64,000 nt of DNA from Stutzerimonas kirkiae (GTDB lineage: Bacteria; Pseudomonadota; Gammaproteobacteria; Pseudomonadales; Pseudomonadaceae), in contig NZ_QJUO01000005.1 of the NCBI RefSeq assembly GCF_004327335.1, positions 91,815 to 155,814 of the forward strand, given 5' to 3'. Below the pieces are notes generated by a model. That model was not told where the DNA came from and made no database searches. It saw only the letters and a list, made by a program, of their open reading frames with translations. This document shows, one piece after another, positions 36,005 through 45,739 of this stretch. Positions within the stretch are counted from its first letter, which is position 1, and every line of letters starts with the position of its first letter. The translations under genes and the position numbers were made by a program.

Positions 36005-36029
36005 CCGTGCATGTAAGATGCACGGTTTT
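36005..36029 (+). terminator. hairpin with T tail upstream of gatC
   Basis: CCGTGCAT-GTAAG-ATGCACGG followed by TTTT: an 8-bp perfect stem. It could terminate the Anbu transcript. The loop includes TAAGAT, which could instead be a -10 for gatC. Both readings remain open. Confidence 0.45.
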
Positions 36030-36126
36030 CATGGACCATGCCCTTTTCATGGCCTGGCTGCGAATTGCCGGCGGACGATCATCGCGCAGCATCCGCAGCC
36101 AGCCCGTTTTCCACGGAGAATCCCCG

Positions 36127-36414
36127 ATGGCGCTTGAACGCTCCGAGGTGGAAAAGATCGCTCACCTGGCCCGACTGGGCCTCGATGAAAGCGAGCTTCC
36201 CCGCACCACCGAAACCCTCAACAGCATCCTCGGCCTGGTCGATCGCATGCAGGCCGTCGACACCCGCGGCATCGAGCCCCTGGCCCACCCCCTGGAAGCC
36301 ACCCAGCGCCTGCGTGCCGATGCGGTGACCGAAACCGACCAGCGCGATGCCTACCAGGCCATCGCCCCGGCCGTACAGGACGGCCTCTATCTGGTCCCAC
36401 GGGTGATCGAATGA
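36127..36414 (+). CDS. gatC: aspartyl/glutamyl-tRNA amidotransferase subunit C
   Basis: Small subunit that holds GatA and GatB together in the amidotransferase that converts Glu-tRNA(Gln) or Asp-tRNA(Asn) to the amide form; 95 aa. The sequence [19 protein letters not shown] and the [15 protein letters not shown] block are typical. An ATGA overlap joins it to gatA. In other pseudomonads the divergent neighbour is mreB; here element A and the Anbu operon are there instead. Confidence 0.94.
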   Translation: MALERSEVEKIAHLARLGLDESELPRTTETLNSILGLVDRMQAVDTRGIEPLAHPLEATQRLRADAVTETDQRDAYQAIAPAVQDGLYLVPRVIE

Positions 36415-37871
36415 ACGACATGCATCAACTGACCCTGGCCGGCATCGCCCGCGCCCTCGCCGGCAAACAATTCTCCGCCGAAGAGCTGACCCGCGACCTG
36501 CTGGCACGCATCGCCCGCCTCGACCCCCAGCTCAACAGCTTTATCACCGTCACCGAAGCAGCGGCCATCGAACAGGCGCAAGCCGCCGATGCCCGCCGCG
36601 CCGCTGGCGAGAACGGCGCCCTGCTCGGCGCGCCGATCGGCCACAAGGACCTGTTCTGCACCCGGGGCGTACTGACCAGTTGTGCCTCGAAGATCCTGCA
36701 TAACTTCAAGGCCCCCTACGACGCCACGGTGGTGGAGAAACTCGCCGCCGCCGGCGCCGTCAGCCTCGGCAAACTGAACATGGACGAGTTCGCCATGGGC
36801 TCGGCCAACGAGTCCAGCCACTACGGCGCGGTGCACAACCCCTGGGACCCGAGCCGCGTCCCCGGCGGCTCCAGCGGCGGTTCGGCCGCCGCCGTCGCCG
36901 CGCGCCTGCTGCCGGCCGCCACCGGCACCGACACCGGCGGTTCGATCCGCCAACCCGCGGCGCTGACCAACCTCACCGGGATCAAGCCAACCTACGGCCG
37001 CGTTTCGCGCTGGGGCATGATCGCCTACGCCTCCAGCCTCGACCAGGCCGGCCCGCTGGCGCGCAGCGCCGAAGACTGTGCCCTGCTGCTGCAGGCCATG
37101 GCCGGTTTCGATGCCAAGGACTCCACCAGCGTCGACGTGCCGGTGGACGATTACCTGGCGACCCTGGACCAGCCCCTGGCCGGCCTGCGCATCGGCCTGC
37201 CGAAGGAGTATTTCGGCAACGGCCTGGACGCCCGTATCGGCGAGAAAGTCCTGGCCGTGGTCGAGGAGCTGAAAAAACTCGGCGCCACGCTCAAGGACAT
37301 CAGCCTGCCCAACCTGCAACACGCCATACCCGCCTACTACGTGATCGCTCCCGCCGAGGCCAGCTCCAACCTGTCGCGCTTCGACGGCGTGCGCTTCGGC
37401 TACCGCTGCGAGAGCCCGGTCAACCTCGAAGACCTCTACAAGCGCTCGCGCGGCGAAGGCTTCGGCGCCGAGGTCAAGCGCCGCATCATGGTCGGCACCT
37501 ATGCACTGTCCGCCGGCTACTACGATGCCTACTACATCAAGGCCCAGCAGATCCGCCGGCTGATCAAGAACGACTTCGTCGCCGCCTTCGAGCAGGTGGA
37601 CGTGATTCTCGGCCCGACCACGCCGAACCTGGCCTGGAAGCTGGGCGAGAAGAATGCCGACCCGGTCTCCGCCTACCTGGAAGACATCTACACCATCACC
37701 GCCAACCTGGCCGGCATTCCCGGCCTGTCGATGCCGGCCGGCTTCGTCGATGGCCTGCCGGTGGGCGTGCAGTTGCTCGGCAACTACTTCCAGGAGAGCC
37801 GCCTGCTCAACGTGGCGCACCAGTACCAGCAGGTCACCGGCTGGCACCAACAGGCCCCCGCCGGATTCTGA
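36411..37871 (+). CDS. gatA: aspartyl/glutamyl-tRNA amidotransferase subunit A
   Basis: Amidase-signature glutaminase that releases ammonia for transamidation; 486 aa. The Ser-cisSer-Lys triad is complete: K79 in GHKDLF, S154 in GGSSGGS and nucleophile S178 in [11 protein letters not shown]. The ATG at 36411 overlaps the gatC stop. A second ATG three codons in (MHQLTLAGI) is the usual annotated start in relatives and cannot be excluded. The next gene, gatB, is 11 bp away. Confidence 0.96.
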   Translation: MNDMHQLTLAGIARALAGKQFSAEELTRDLLARIARLDPQLNSFITVTEAAAIEQAQAADARRAAGENGALLGAPIGHKDLFCTRGVLTSCASKILHNFKAPYDATVVEKLAAAGAVSLGKLNMDEFAMGSANESSHYGAVHNPWDPSRVPGGSSGGSAAAVAARLLPAATGTDTGGSIRQPAALTNLTGIKPTYGRVSRWGMIAYASSLDQAGPLARSAEDCALLLQAMAGFDAKDSTSVDVPVDDYLATLDQPLAGLRIGLPKEYFGNGLDARIGEKVLAVVEELKKLGATLKDISLPNLQHAIPAYYVIAPAEASSNLSRFDGVRFGYRCESPVNLEDLYKRSRGEGFGAEVKRRIMVGTYALSAGYYDAYYIKAQQIRRLIKNDFVAAFEQVDVILGPTTPNLAWKLGEKNADPVSAYLEDIYTITANLAGIPGLSMPAGFVDGLPVGVQLLGNYFQESRLLNVAHQYQQVTGWHQQAPAGF

Positions 37872-37882
37872 GGAACGCACAG

Positions 37883-39331
37883 ATGCAATGGGAAACCGTA
37901 ATCGGGCTGGAAATCCACGCCCAACTCAGCACCCAGTCGAAGATCTTCTCCGGCAGCGCCACCACCTTCGGTGCCACGCCCAACACCCAGGCCAGCCTGG
38001 TCGACCTGGGCATGCCCGGCACCCTGCCGGTGCTCAATGCCGAGGCGGTGCGCATGGCCTGCCGGTTCGGCCTGGCGATAGACGCCGAGATCGCCGAGCG
38101 CAACGTCTTCGCACGCAAGAACTACTTCTACCCGGACCTGCCCAAGGGCTACCAGACCAGCCAGATGGACCACCCCATCGTCGGCAAGGGCTTCCTCGAC
38201 ATCACCCTGGAAGACGGCACGGTCAAGCGCATCGGCATCACCCGCGCGCACCTGGAAGAAGATGCCGGCAAGAGCCTGCACGAAGACTTCCACGGCATGA
38301 GCGGCATCGACCTCAACCGCGCCGGCACGCCGCTGCTGGAAATCGTCTCGGAGCCGGACATCCGCAGCGCCAAGGAAGCCGTGGCCTACGTCAGGGCGAT
38401 CCATGCGCTGGTTCGTTATCTCGGCATCTGCGACGGCAACATGGCCGAAGGCTCGCTGCGCTGCGACTGCAACGTCTCGGTCCGCCCGAAGGGCCAGGCC
38501 GCGTTCGGCACCCGCGCCGAGATCAAGAACGTCAACTCCTTCCGCTTCATCGAGAAGGCCATCAACCATGAAGTGCAGCGGCAGATCGAACTGATCGAGG
38601 ACGGCGGCCAGGTGGTGCAGGAAACCCGCCTGTACGACCCAAACAAGGACCAGACCCGCTCCATGCGCAGCAAGGAAGAAGCCAACGACTACCGCTACTT
38701 CCCCTGCCCCGACCTGCTGCCGGTGGTGATCGAGCGCAGCTTCCTCGATGAGCTGCGAGCCGGCCTGCCGGAACTGCCGCCGCAGAAGCGCGAGCGCTTC
38801 GAGCACCAGTTCGGCCTGTCCACCTACGACGCCAGCGTGCTGTCGGCGAGCCGTGAACTGGCCGACTACTTCGAAGCGGTCGAGAAGACCTGCGGCGACG
38901 CCAAGCTGGCGGCCAACTGGGTGATGGGCGAACTGTCCAGCCTGCTCAACAAGGAAAGCCTGGAAATCGACCAGTCGCCGGTGTCCGCCGAGCAACTGGG
39001 CGGCCTGATCCTGCGCATCAGGGACAACACCATCAGCGGCAAGATCGCCAAGATGGTGTTCGAGGCACTGGTCAATGGCGAAGGCGCCAGCGCCGACCAG
39101 GTCATTGAACAGAAAGGGCTGAAACAGGTCACAGACAGCGGCGCCATCGAAGCCATGCTCGACGAGGTGCTGGCCACCAACGCCGCCCAGGTCGAACAGT
39201 ACCGCGCCAGCGATGAAGCCAAGCGCGGCAAGATGTTCGGCTTCTTCGTCGGCCAGGCGATGAAAGCCTCGAAAGGCAAGGCCAACCCGGGGCAGGTCAA
39301 CCAACTGTTGAAGAAAAAACTGGAAGGATGA
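37883..39331 (+). CDS. gatB: aspartyl/glutamyl-tRNA amidotransferase subunit B
   Basis: 482 aa. Kinase-like subunit that activates the misacylated aminoacyl-tRNA with ATP. The catalytic domain opens [15 protein letters not shown] and has [34 protein letters not shown] and [10 protein letters not shown]; a C-terminal helical YqeY-type tail (about 335-482) binds tRNA. The stop overlaps the lipoprotein gene ATG (ATGA). Confidence 0.96.
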   Translation: MQWETVIGLEIHAQLSTQSKIFSGSATTFGATPNTQASLVDLGMPGTLPVLNAEAVRMACRFGLAIDAEIAERNVFARKNYFYPDLPKGYQTSQMDHPIVGKGFLDITLEDGTVKRIGITRAHLEEDAGKSLHEDFHGMSGIDLNRAGTPLLEIVSEPDIRSAKEAVAYVRAIHALVRYLGICDGNMAEGSLRCDCNVSVRPKGQAAFGTRAEIKNVNSFRFIEKAINHEVQRQIELIEDGGQVVQETRLYDPNKDQTRSMRSKEEANDYRYFPCPDLLPVVIERSFLDELRAGLPELPPQKRERFEHQFGLSTYDASVLSASRELADYFEAVEKTCGDAKLAANWVMGELSSLLNKESLEIDQSPVSAEQLGGLILRIRDNTISGKIAKMVFEALVNGEGASADQVIEQKGLKQVTDSGAIEAMLDEVLATNAAQVEQYRASDEAKRGKMFGFFVGQAMKASKGKANPGQVNQLLKKKLEG

Positions 39332-39744
39332 AAGAGCAGCCACAAGCTTCAAGCCACAAGCCTCGAGCAGGCCGCACCCGCTTCTCTCTTGCAGCTTGGG
39401 GCTTGTCGCTTGCGGTTGCCCTTGCCGGCTGCTCGACCCTGGGTGGTGGCGACTCACAGACGGGCAAGGCGTCCTGGTACGGCAGCCCCCATCACGGCAA
39501 GAAGACCGCCAGTGGCGAGCGCTTCGACCAACACGCCATGACCGCCGCCCATCGCACGCTGCCCTTCGGCACCCGGGTGCGGGTCACCAACCTGGACAAT
39601 GGCCGGGAAGTGACCGTGCGCATCAATGATCGCGGCCCGTTCAAGCGCGGCCGCGTCATCGACCTGTCCCGTGCCGCCGCGCAACGCCTCGACATGCTTC
39701 GCGCCGGCATCGCCCCGGTGCGCATCCAGCCGCTGAAACCCTGA
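39328..39744 (+). CDS. septal-ring-type DPBB (RlpA-like) lipoprotein
   Basis: 138 aa. The signal peptide ends in the lipobox LAGC with lipidated C35. One double-psi beta-barrel domain follows (about 46-135: [59 protein letters not shown]). There is no SPOR domain, so it is a short RlpA relative; RlpA enzymes cleave naked glycan strands. It is coupled to gatB by ATGA. The N-terminal 28 codons are formed by the AAGCTTG-type dispersed repeat (39333-39415), so this signal peptide seems to have been partly rebuilt from a repeat. Confidence 0.88.
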   Translation: MKEQPQASSHKPRAGRTRFSLAAWGLSLAVALAGCSTLGGGDSQTGKASWYGSPHHGKKTASGERFDQHAMTAAHRTLPFGTRVRVTNLDNGREVTVRINDRGPFKRGRVIDLSRAAAQRLDMLRAGIAPVRIQPLKP

Positions 39745-39769
39745 GTCCGGACCGGAAAGCGGGCCGCCG

Positions 39770-40831
39770 ATGAGCATGTTCGTGTTTCTCCACCTGGCCC
39801 TGGGCCTGACCCTGATCATCGCCGGCAACGAGATGACGACGGCAGCCCTGGCGCGCCTGGGCGCCAGGCTGGGCAAGGCATGGCCAGCCGACTCGAATGC
39901 CCTGCTGGCCCTCAACAATACGGCCCCACTGCTGGTCGTCAGCGTCACGGCCATACTGAAAGGCCATGACGACCTCGCCCTCGGCAGCGTACTCGGCGGG
40001 CATATCGCCAACCTGCTCGCGGTGCTCGGCGGCAGCGCCCTGCTCGCGCCCCTGCTGATCCCGGCACGCCTGCTCCGCGTGGAACTGCCCAGCCTGTTCG
40101 GTGCCCTGCTATTGGCATTCGTCCTGGCCCAGGACGGTACGCTGGGGCGGCTGGACGCCAGCCTCCTGCTGCTGGGCAGCCTCGCCTATATCCTACTGCG
40201 CCGGCGGGCCAGCCCCAGGCTCCCGACAGATGCGCGGAACGCCGGTGGCGAGAATGGCGGCATCCGCCAGCGACGTCGCACCTGGCTATTGGGTCCGTTG
40301 CAGTTGCTGCTGGGTATCACGCTGCTGTGCAGCGGCGCCGATTTCCTGGTCGATGGCGTGCGTGACGCGGCACAGCTCCTGGGGCTTTCCGACCTGCTCA
40401 GTGGGCTGACGCTACTCGCGTTGCTCACATCCATCCCGCTGCTGCTGAATATCTGCGCCGGCCTGCTGCGCGGTCGGCGCGACACCGCCGCGGGCCATAT
40501 CACCACCGCTTGCATCATCAACCTCCTGGGCACCCTGGGCCTGGCGGCACTGCTGTCGCCACAGCCCCTGTCGATTTCGCCGAACGCCCTGGATATCGAC
40601 TTCCCCGTCATGCTCATGGCGACCCTGGCCGTCCTGATGATCTTCTGTGCCGGCAAGCTGCCGCGCTGGCTGGGCCTGCTGCTGCTCGGCCACTATGCCG
40701 CCTACATCCTCTACCTGGCACTGTTCGCCACCGGCAGGCCGCAACTCGAGCGCCTCGGCGAGATCATGTTCCACTACGCGCTGCCGCTAACAGCCCTGGC
40801 GCTGGCCATCCATCTCTGGAGAAGCCGATAG
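39770..40831 (+). CDS. divergent Na+/Ca2+-exchanger-like membrane protein
   Basis: 353 aa, about ten membrane segments arranged as two homologous halves, like CaCA/YrbG exchangers (half 1 about 1-135, half 2 about 170-350, separated by a basic loop RRRASPRLPTDARN). The alpha-repeat positions are recognisable (GNEMTTAALARLGARLG and SGADFLVDGVRDAAQLLGLS). However, the canonical GTSxPE motif is replaced by NNTAPLL and LLTSIPLL, losing both ion-binding glutamates. Cation exchange is therefore doubtful. It starts 25 bp after the lipoprotein gene. Confidence 0.65.
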   Translation: MSMFVFLHLALGLTLIIAGNEMTTAALARLGARLGKAWPADSNALLALNNTAPLLVVSVTAILKGHDDLALGSVLGGHIANLLAVLGGSALLAPLLIPARLLRVELPSLFGALLLAFVLAQDGTLGRLDASLLLLGSLAYILLRRRASPRLPTDARNAGGENGGIRQRRRTWLLGPLQLLLGITLLCSGADFLVDGVRDAAQLLGLSDLLSGLTLLALLTSIPLLLNICAGLLRGRRDTAAGHITTACIINLLGTLGLAALLSPQPLSISPNALDIDFPVMLMATLAVLMIFCAGKLPRWLGLLLLGHYAAYILYLALFATGRPQLERLGEIMFHYALPLTALALAIHLWRSR

Positions 40832-40913
40832 GCGCCAGCCGGCATGACCCATGCCATACAGGCTGGCTCTGGCAACGGGCGCCCCCATCGCCCAGGGCGA
40901 ACGCGCCAGCATC

Positions 40914-40950
40914 GAAAAGAGCGCTGGAAAGCTGGAGGCTGAATGAAACG
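40914..40950. repeat. fragment of element A
   Basis: ATCGAAAAGAGCGCTGGAAA and the following GCTGGAGGCTG match one arm of element A; neither terminal repeat is present. Confidence 0.5.
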
Positions 40951-41000
40951 CCACGGCGTACTGGACCGCCTAGTTCGAGCATTGACAGGAGGACAGCATC

Positions 41001-41303
41001 ATGCAAGGCATTCATCATCCGCCTGCTAGACAGGCCCAGGAAAAGCTCCGGCACCTTTCCGAAGACGCCGAAGCCCGGCGCCCGGCCTTCGTCCGCGAAC
41101 GCGCCCTGCATGACAAAGTCAGATGTTTGAAGGAGGCACGGGAAGAAGGCCACAGCGCCGCACTGGAAAAACGCCTGGCCTTGAAATTCGGCTACCTGCG
41201 AGCCCCATACGAATGCACAGGAGCGGTCGAAAGCCTGAAGCCGTTGCAGGGTGCGCCGCGTACACCGGCAAGCGACGCGCAATTCCCCGGTGCGCACAGC
41301 GCC
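41001..41303 (+). pseudogene. C-terminal fragment of an Rpn/YhgA-type PD-(D/E)XK protein
   Basis: An open frame begins at ATG 41001 after AGGAGGA and encodes about 65 residues (QEKLRHLSEDAEARRPAF, RERALHDKVRCLKEAREEG) that resemble the C-terminal tail of recombination-promoting nuclease/putative transposase (Rpn, YhgA-like) proteins. The catalytic nuclease domain is absent. The frame then runs through degenerate REP-like sequence and into element B (stop at 41502-41504). It reads as a decayed remnant. The good ribosome-binding site could still give a short peptide. Confidence 0.5.
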
Positions 41304-41463
41304 CTGGTATCGCGTCAACGATCAAATGTCGCGGACGGCAGCCTTGTGTGGGTGCGCCGCGCGCACCTGAACGATCGGCACCGCTATCCCAGGTGCGCAC
41401 GGCGCACCCCTTCCCACAGAGAGCTGAGCACATGCCGACAGTTGATGCGTGTCGTGACACTAG
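41304..41463. mobile_element. element B, copy 2
   Basis: 160 bp, inverted relative to copy 1 (2002-2167). The ends are CTGGTATCGCG (drifted) and CGTGACACTAG (intact). Both REP-like hairpins are kept, GGTGCGCCGCGCGCACC and GGTGCGCACGGCGCACC. A degraded REP-like pair also lies just to its left (41250-41303). Confidence 0.75.
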
Positions 41464-41546
41464 GCGCATTCCGCTTGCGGCTGCTTTGTCTGCAAGGACC
41501 TTGAAGGCCATGGTTCCAGGCGGCCTGGACCAGCACGCCCGCCGCG

Positions 41547-42095
41547 TCAGTTCGCCAGCGCCTTCTGCACCGCCTCGATCAGTTGCGGGTCATCCGGCTT
41601 GACCTTGCTCGGGAAACTGGCCACCACCTGCCCATTGCGATCGACCACATACTTGTAGAAATTCCAGCGTGGCGCCTTGCCCGCCTGCTCGGCCAGTTCC
41701 CGGAACAAGGGCGTGGCATCGCGCCCCCGTACCGGTTGCGTCTGGGTCATGGTGAAGGTCACGCCGTAATTGACATAGCAGACCTCGGCGGTCTTCCGGT
41801 CGTCATCGGCCTCCTGGAAGAAATCGTCGGAAGGCACGCCCACCACTTCCAGCCCATCCTTCCTGAAGCGCTGGTAAAGCGCCTCCAACCCCTTGAACTG
41901 TGGCGTGAAACCGCAGTGGCTGGCCGTATTGACCACGACCAGCGCCTTGCCGTTGAAGCGCTCGCAGAAATCGACGACTTCCTTGGAGCGCAGCTTGGGC
42001 AGTTCATGTTGCAACAGCGGTGGACACTCGGCGGCCAGGGCCGCGCCGCTGGCACATGCCAGGGCCAGGGCGACCCACGGTCTCGATACAGGCAT
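41547..42095 (-). CDS. periplasmic glutathione-peroxidase-like thiol peroxidase
   Basis: 182 aa with a signal peptide (about 1-22, cleavage near ALAA-EC). Glutathione-peroxidase fold with peroxidatic C61 in [17 protein letters not shown]94, and the W144-N145 pair (WNFYKY) that completes the usual tetrad. C106 could be a resolving cysteine, as in thioredoxin-dependent GPx enzymes. The start has GGGAG eight bases upstream. Its role is probably periplasmic peroxide removal. fadD lies upstream on the same strand, 56 bp away. Confidence 0.85.
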   Translation of the reverse strand: MPVSRPWVALALACASGAALAAECPPLLQHELPKLRSKEVVDFCERFNGKALVVVNTASHCGFTPQFKGLEALYQRFRKDGLEVVGVPSDDFFQEADDDRKTAEVCYVNYGVTFTMTQTQPVRGRDATPLFRELAEQAGKAPRWNFYKYVVDRNGQVVASFPSKVKPDDPQLIEAVQKALAN

Positions 42096-42151
42096 GGCTA
42101 TCTCCCGAAGGATGAGATGAACGGGCGGGCGCAACGCAAACGCCCATGCGG

Positions 42152-43840
42152 TTACTTGAGCCCGGCCTTGCGCAGTTCTTCGTCACGCAGCTCGCGACGC
42201 AGGATCTTGCCGACGTTGGTGGTCGGCAGGCTGTCCCGGAACTCGACCACCTTCGGCCGCTTGTAGCCGGTGAGGTTATCATGCATGTGCTTCATCACCT
42301 GCTCCCGGGTCAGGCTCTTGCCCGGCCGGGTGACCACGAACAGCTTGATCGCCTCCCCCGAGCGCTCGTCAGGGACACCGATGGCGGCGCCCTGTAACAC
42401 TTCGGGCAAAGTCGCCAGCACATCCTCCAGTTCGTTGGGATAGACGTTGAAGCCGGACACCAGAATCATGTCCTTCTTGCGGTCGACGATGCGGATATAG
42501 CCATCCTCCTGGATCAACCCGATGTCCCCGGTCTTCAACCAGCCCTCGGCATCCAGCACCTCGGCGGTATCGCCGGGGCGCTGCCAGTAGCCCTTCATCA
42601 CCTGCGGCCCCTGGACACACAGCTCGCCGATCTCGCCCAGCGCCAGTTCCCGGCCTTCATCGTCGATGACCTTGAACAGCGTCGAGGGCGCGGGAATACC
42701 GATGGTGCCGATCTGGATCCGCTGGATCGGATTGACCGAAGCCACCGGGCTGGTTTCGGTCAGGCCATACCCTTCGCAGACCGGACAGCCGGTAACCTGC
42801 TCCCAGCGCTCGGCGGTGGCGCGCTGCAAGGCCATGCCGCCGGAGATCGTCACTTTCAGCGCGGAAAAATCCAGCTTGCGGAAACTGTCGTTGTTGCACA
42901 ACGCGACGAACAACGTGTTGAGACCGACGAAACCGGTGAAGCGGTACTGGCCCAGGTCCTTGATGAAAGCTGGCAAGTCCCTGGGGTTGGTGATCAGGAT
43001 ATTGTGGTTGCCGCACTGCATCATCGCCATGCAGTGAAAAGTGAAGGCATAAATGTGATAGAGCGGCAGCGGCGCGATCACGACCTCGCTGCCCTCGTTC
43101 AGATTGGAGCCCATCAGCACCTTGCATTGCAGCATGTTGGCGATCAGGTTGCGGTGGGTCAGCATCGCGCCCTTGGCCACCCCGGTGGTGCCGCCGGTGT
43201 ATTGCAGCACGGCGACCTCCTCGCGGTCCGGCTCGGCCTCGCGCACGGCCTTGCCGCGCCCCAGCGCCATAGCCCTGGTGAAGCTGACCGCCGACGGCAG
43301 GTCGTAGGCCGGCACCATCTTTTTCACATGCTTGACCACCGCGTTGACCAGCAGGCGCTTCAGCGGCGGCAGCATGTCGCCCACCTCGGTCACGATCACG
43401 GTCTTCAGGCCGGTCCTGGGCAGCACCTGCTCGGCCAGGTGCGCCATGTTGGCCAGGCATACCAAGGCCTTGGCGCCGGCGTCATTGAACTGGTGCTCCA
43501 ACTCCCGCGCGGTATACAACGGGTTGGTGTTGACCACCATCAGCCCGGCGCGCAAGGCACCGAAGACCACCACCGGATATTGCAGGACATTGGGCAGTTG
43601 TACCGCGATGCGGTCGCCCGGTTGCAGGTCGGTGTGCTGTTGCAGATAGGCGGCGAAGTCGCCGGAGAGCCTGTAGAGTTCGCCGTAGGTCAGCGTCTTG
43701 CCGAGGTTACTGAACGCAGGCTTGTCCGCGAAACGCTGGCAGGACTGCCTGAGCACGGACTGGATATTCGGATAGGTGTCTGGATCGATTTCGCTGGCAA
43801 TGCCGACGGGATACTTATCCTTCCAGAAATTATCTGTCAT
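42152..43840 (-). CDS. fadD: long-chain fatty acid--CoA ligase
   Basis: Activates imported fatty acids for beta-oxidation; 562 aa, the size of Pseudomonas FadD1. ANL-superfamily motifs are present: P-loop [32 protein letters not shown], the FACS-type hinge [16 protein letters not shown] and the catalytic lysine in [14 protein letters not shown] 43840 has AGGAG eight bases upstream; a GTG three codons earlier overlaps that site. Some pseudomonads have two adjacent fadD genes; only one is here. It is divergent from the MaoC-type hydratase gene. Confidence 0.94.
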   Translation of the reverse strand: MTDNFWKDKYPVGIASEIDPDTYPNIQSVLRQSCQRFADKPAFSNLGKTLTYGELYRLSGDFAAYLQQHTDLQPGDRIAVQLPNVLQYPVVVFGALRAGLMVVNTNPLYTARELEHQFNDAGAKALVCLANMAHLAEQVLPRTGLKTVIVTEVGDMLPPLKRLLVNAVVKHVKKMVPAYDLPSAVSFTRAMALGRGKAVREAEPDREEVAVLQYTGGTTGVAKGAMLTHRNLIANMLQCKVLMGSNLNEGSEVVIAPLPLYHIYAFTFHCMAMMQCGNHNILITNPRDLPAFIKDLGQYRFTGFVGLNTLFVALCNNDSFRKLDFSALKVTISGGMALQRATAERWEQVTGCPVCEGYGLTETSPVASVNPIQRIQIGTIGIPAPSTLFKVIDDEGRELALGEIGELCVQGPQVMKGYWQRPGDTAEVLDAEGWLKTGDIGLIQEDGYIRIVDRKKDMILVSGFNVYPNELEDVLATLPEVLQGAAIGVPDERSGEAIKLFVVTRPGKSLTREQVMKHMHDNLTGYKRPKVVEFRDSLPTTNVGKILRRELRDEELRKAGLK

Positions 43841-44318
43841 GGAACCCACTCCTGAGAGACAGCTATTTCACCGCACAGGCGGCGGCTGTTTTTTGTTGTT
43901 TGTGTGCGTTCTGGCAACGATTCCGGCCAAAAGTGACCCGAGATTATCAGCTTTAAAACAGGGCGAATAGAGCCGCGAAACGAACAAAAGGACACTATAT
44001 GACCAAATACAAAAAACAAGTCACAAAGCATTCCATGGACAAATCGCTCTGGAATGCAGTTCTCGCCAGCGGGCGCCCATGCGACCTGTACATGGGACCG
44101 GCTGCTGCGACGAGCCGCTGCCCACGTCGGACAAACGGCCGCATGATATGGCCAATAGCCATACCCGAACATCGACATCACGTCGATGCGGCTCGCCTTT
44201 GGACCCCAACAGCCCATAGAATGCCGCCCTTTGTCGAGACTCCGGCATGCCATCGCGCCCCTTCGATGTCATACGTAAAGCACCAACGACCACGCACCAT
44301 CAGAATCCGGAAACGTCT
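43841..44318. other. fadD-maoC divergent intergenic region
   Basis: 478 bp that must hold the divergent promoters. The fadD-proximal part (43880-44030) is A/T-richer than the window. A frame at 43999-44322 opens after AAAGGA (MTKYKKQVTKHSMDKSLW), but its composition turns arginine/proline/histidine-rich and it overlaps the next gene, so I do not call it. I find no convincing FadR/PsrA-type operator by eye. Confidence 0.4.
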
Positions 44319-44789
44319 ATGAGCACCCTTAGCAACACACCCTACGCCAGCCTGGAAGTCGGCCAGACCGCCACCTTCGACAAGACGGTCGAGGAGCGCG
44401 ACATCCAGTTGTTCGCGGCCATGTCCGGTGATCGCAACCCGGTCCACCTGGATGCCGACTATGCCGCCGGCACCCGCTTCAAGGAGCGGATCGCCCATGG
44501 CATGTTCAGCGGTGCACTGATCAGTGCCGCGGTAGCCTGCACCATCCCCGGGCCGGGCACCATCTATCTGGGCCAGAGCATCCGCTTCGTGCGCCCGGTG
44601 AAGATCGGCGACACGCTCAGCGTGCACCTGGAAATACTGGAAAAACTGCCGAAGAACAAAGTGCGCATCGCCACCAACGTCTTCAATCAGGATGGGCAAC
44701 AGGTGGTCGAAGGCGAAGCGGAAGTGCTGGCGCCGCGCAAGGCCGAAACCGTCGAACTGAAGAACCTGCCGCCGATCAGCTTCGGCTGA
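44319..44789 (+). CDS. MaoC-type (R)-specific enoyl-CoA hydratase
   Basis: 156 aa hot-dog fold. The hydratase-2 motif is complete: D38 and H43 in SGDRNPVHLDADYAA, followed by RIAHGMFSGALIS. PhaJ-type enzymes hydrate enoyl-CoA intermediates of beta-oxidation to (R)-3-hydroxyacyl-CoA. The divergent pairing with fadD fits a role in fatty-acid metabolism. MSTLSNTPYASLEVGQ matches the family start; the ribosome-binding site is weak. Confidence 0.88.
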   Translation: MSTLSNTPYASLEVGQTATFDKTVEERDIQLFAAMSGDRNPVHLDADYAAGTRFKERIAHGMFSGALISAAVACTIPGPGTIYLGQSIRFVRPVKIGDTLSVHLEILEKLPKNKVRIATNVFNQDGQQVVEGEAEVLAPRKAETVELKNLPPISFG

Positions 44790-44851
44790 GCCGGATGCCC
44801 AGGGAAGCACTCGTCTCGTTATCCCGCCCCCCGACAACTGGAGGCCTGGCC

Positions 44852-45739
44852 ATGTCCACGACCCTGCCAACCCTTGCCTTTGCCGGCATAGGCCTGATGG
44901 GCCTGCCCATGTGCCGGCGCCTGCTGGCGGCGGGCTATACGCTACGCGTATGGAACCGCTCGCCGGAAAAATGCGCAGCACTGCAGGCGCTCGGGGCGAC
45001 AGCCGTGGATACGCCGGCACAGCTTTGCCAGGCGGATATCGTCCACTTGTGCCTGACGGATACCTCGGCGGTGCGTGAGGTGGTCTTCGCCGCGGGCGGT
45101 ATCGCAGCAGGCGCCCGCAGCGGACAGATTCTGCTGGACCACTCCAGCCTGGAGCCGGCCGCCACCCGCGAAATGGCCGCACGCCTGCTCGAGCGTACCG
45201 GCATGCGCTGGGTGGACGCGCCGGTTTCCGGCGGCGTGGCCGGGGCGGAGGCCGGCAGCCTGGCGATCATGGCCGGCGGCCGGCGGGAGGATATCGAACG
45301 CGTACGCCCTCACCTGCTCGTGTTAGGGCAACGCGTCACCCACATGGGGGAAGTCGGCGCTGGCCAGGTCGCCAAGGTCTGCAACCAGATGATCGTCGCC
45401 TGCAATGCCATGGTGATCGCCGAAGCGGTCGCCCTGGCCGAGCGCGCCGGGGTCGATGCCAGCCTGCTCGCACCCGCGCTGGCCGGCGGCTTCGCCGACT
45501 CGAGGCCGCTGCAGATACTTGCGCCGCAAATGGCCAGCCGTGTTTTCCAACCGGCCAGATGGCATGTCCGCACCCTGCTCAAGGACCTCGACACCGCCGT
45601 CGGTCTTTCCCGCGAAGCAGGCTGCGCCACCCCGATGAGCGGCCTGGCCGCGCAACTGATGCGCCAGCACGCCAGCCGCGGCAACCTGCAGCAAGACCCG
45701 GCGACGCTGGTACAACTGTATAGGGAGCAGACACCGTGA
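44852..45739 (+). CDS. glxR: 2-hydroxy-3-oxopropionate reductase family
   Basis: 295 aa, beta-hydroxyacid dehydrogenase. NAD(P) motif GIGLMG at 12-17, substrate motif DAPVSGG at 122-128, catalytic K175 in GAGQVAKVCNQM. Tartronate-semialdehyde reductase and 3-hydroxyisobutyrate dehydrogenase share these motifs; the overlap with a hydroxypyruvate isomerase gene (GTGA) favours the former. TGGAGG precedes the chosen ATG by 7 bases, and an in-frame ATG at 44795 is upstream of that site. The usual glyoxylate carboligase gene (gcl) is not next to it. Confidence 0.8.
   Translation: MSTTLPTLAFAGIGLMGLPMCRRLLAAGYTLRVWNRSPEKCAALQALGATAVDTPAQLCQADIVHLCLTDTSAVREVVFAAGGIAAGARSGQILLDHSSLEPAATREMAARLLERTGMRWVDAPVSGGVAGAEAGSLAIMAGGRREDIERVRPHLLVLGQRVTHMGEVGAGQVAKVCNQMIVACNAMVIAEAVALAERAGVDASLLAPALAGGFADSRPLQILAPQMASRVFQPARWHVRTLLKDLDTAVGLSREAGCATPMSGLAAQLMRQHASRGNLQQDPATLVQLYREQTP

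Noticed and set aside
43999..44322. A 107-codon frame between fadD and the MaoC gene
   Set aside because: It has AAAGGA upstream, but the composition becomes Arg/Pro/His-rich, there is no similarity I recognise, and it overlaps the MaoC start.
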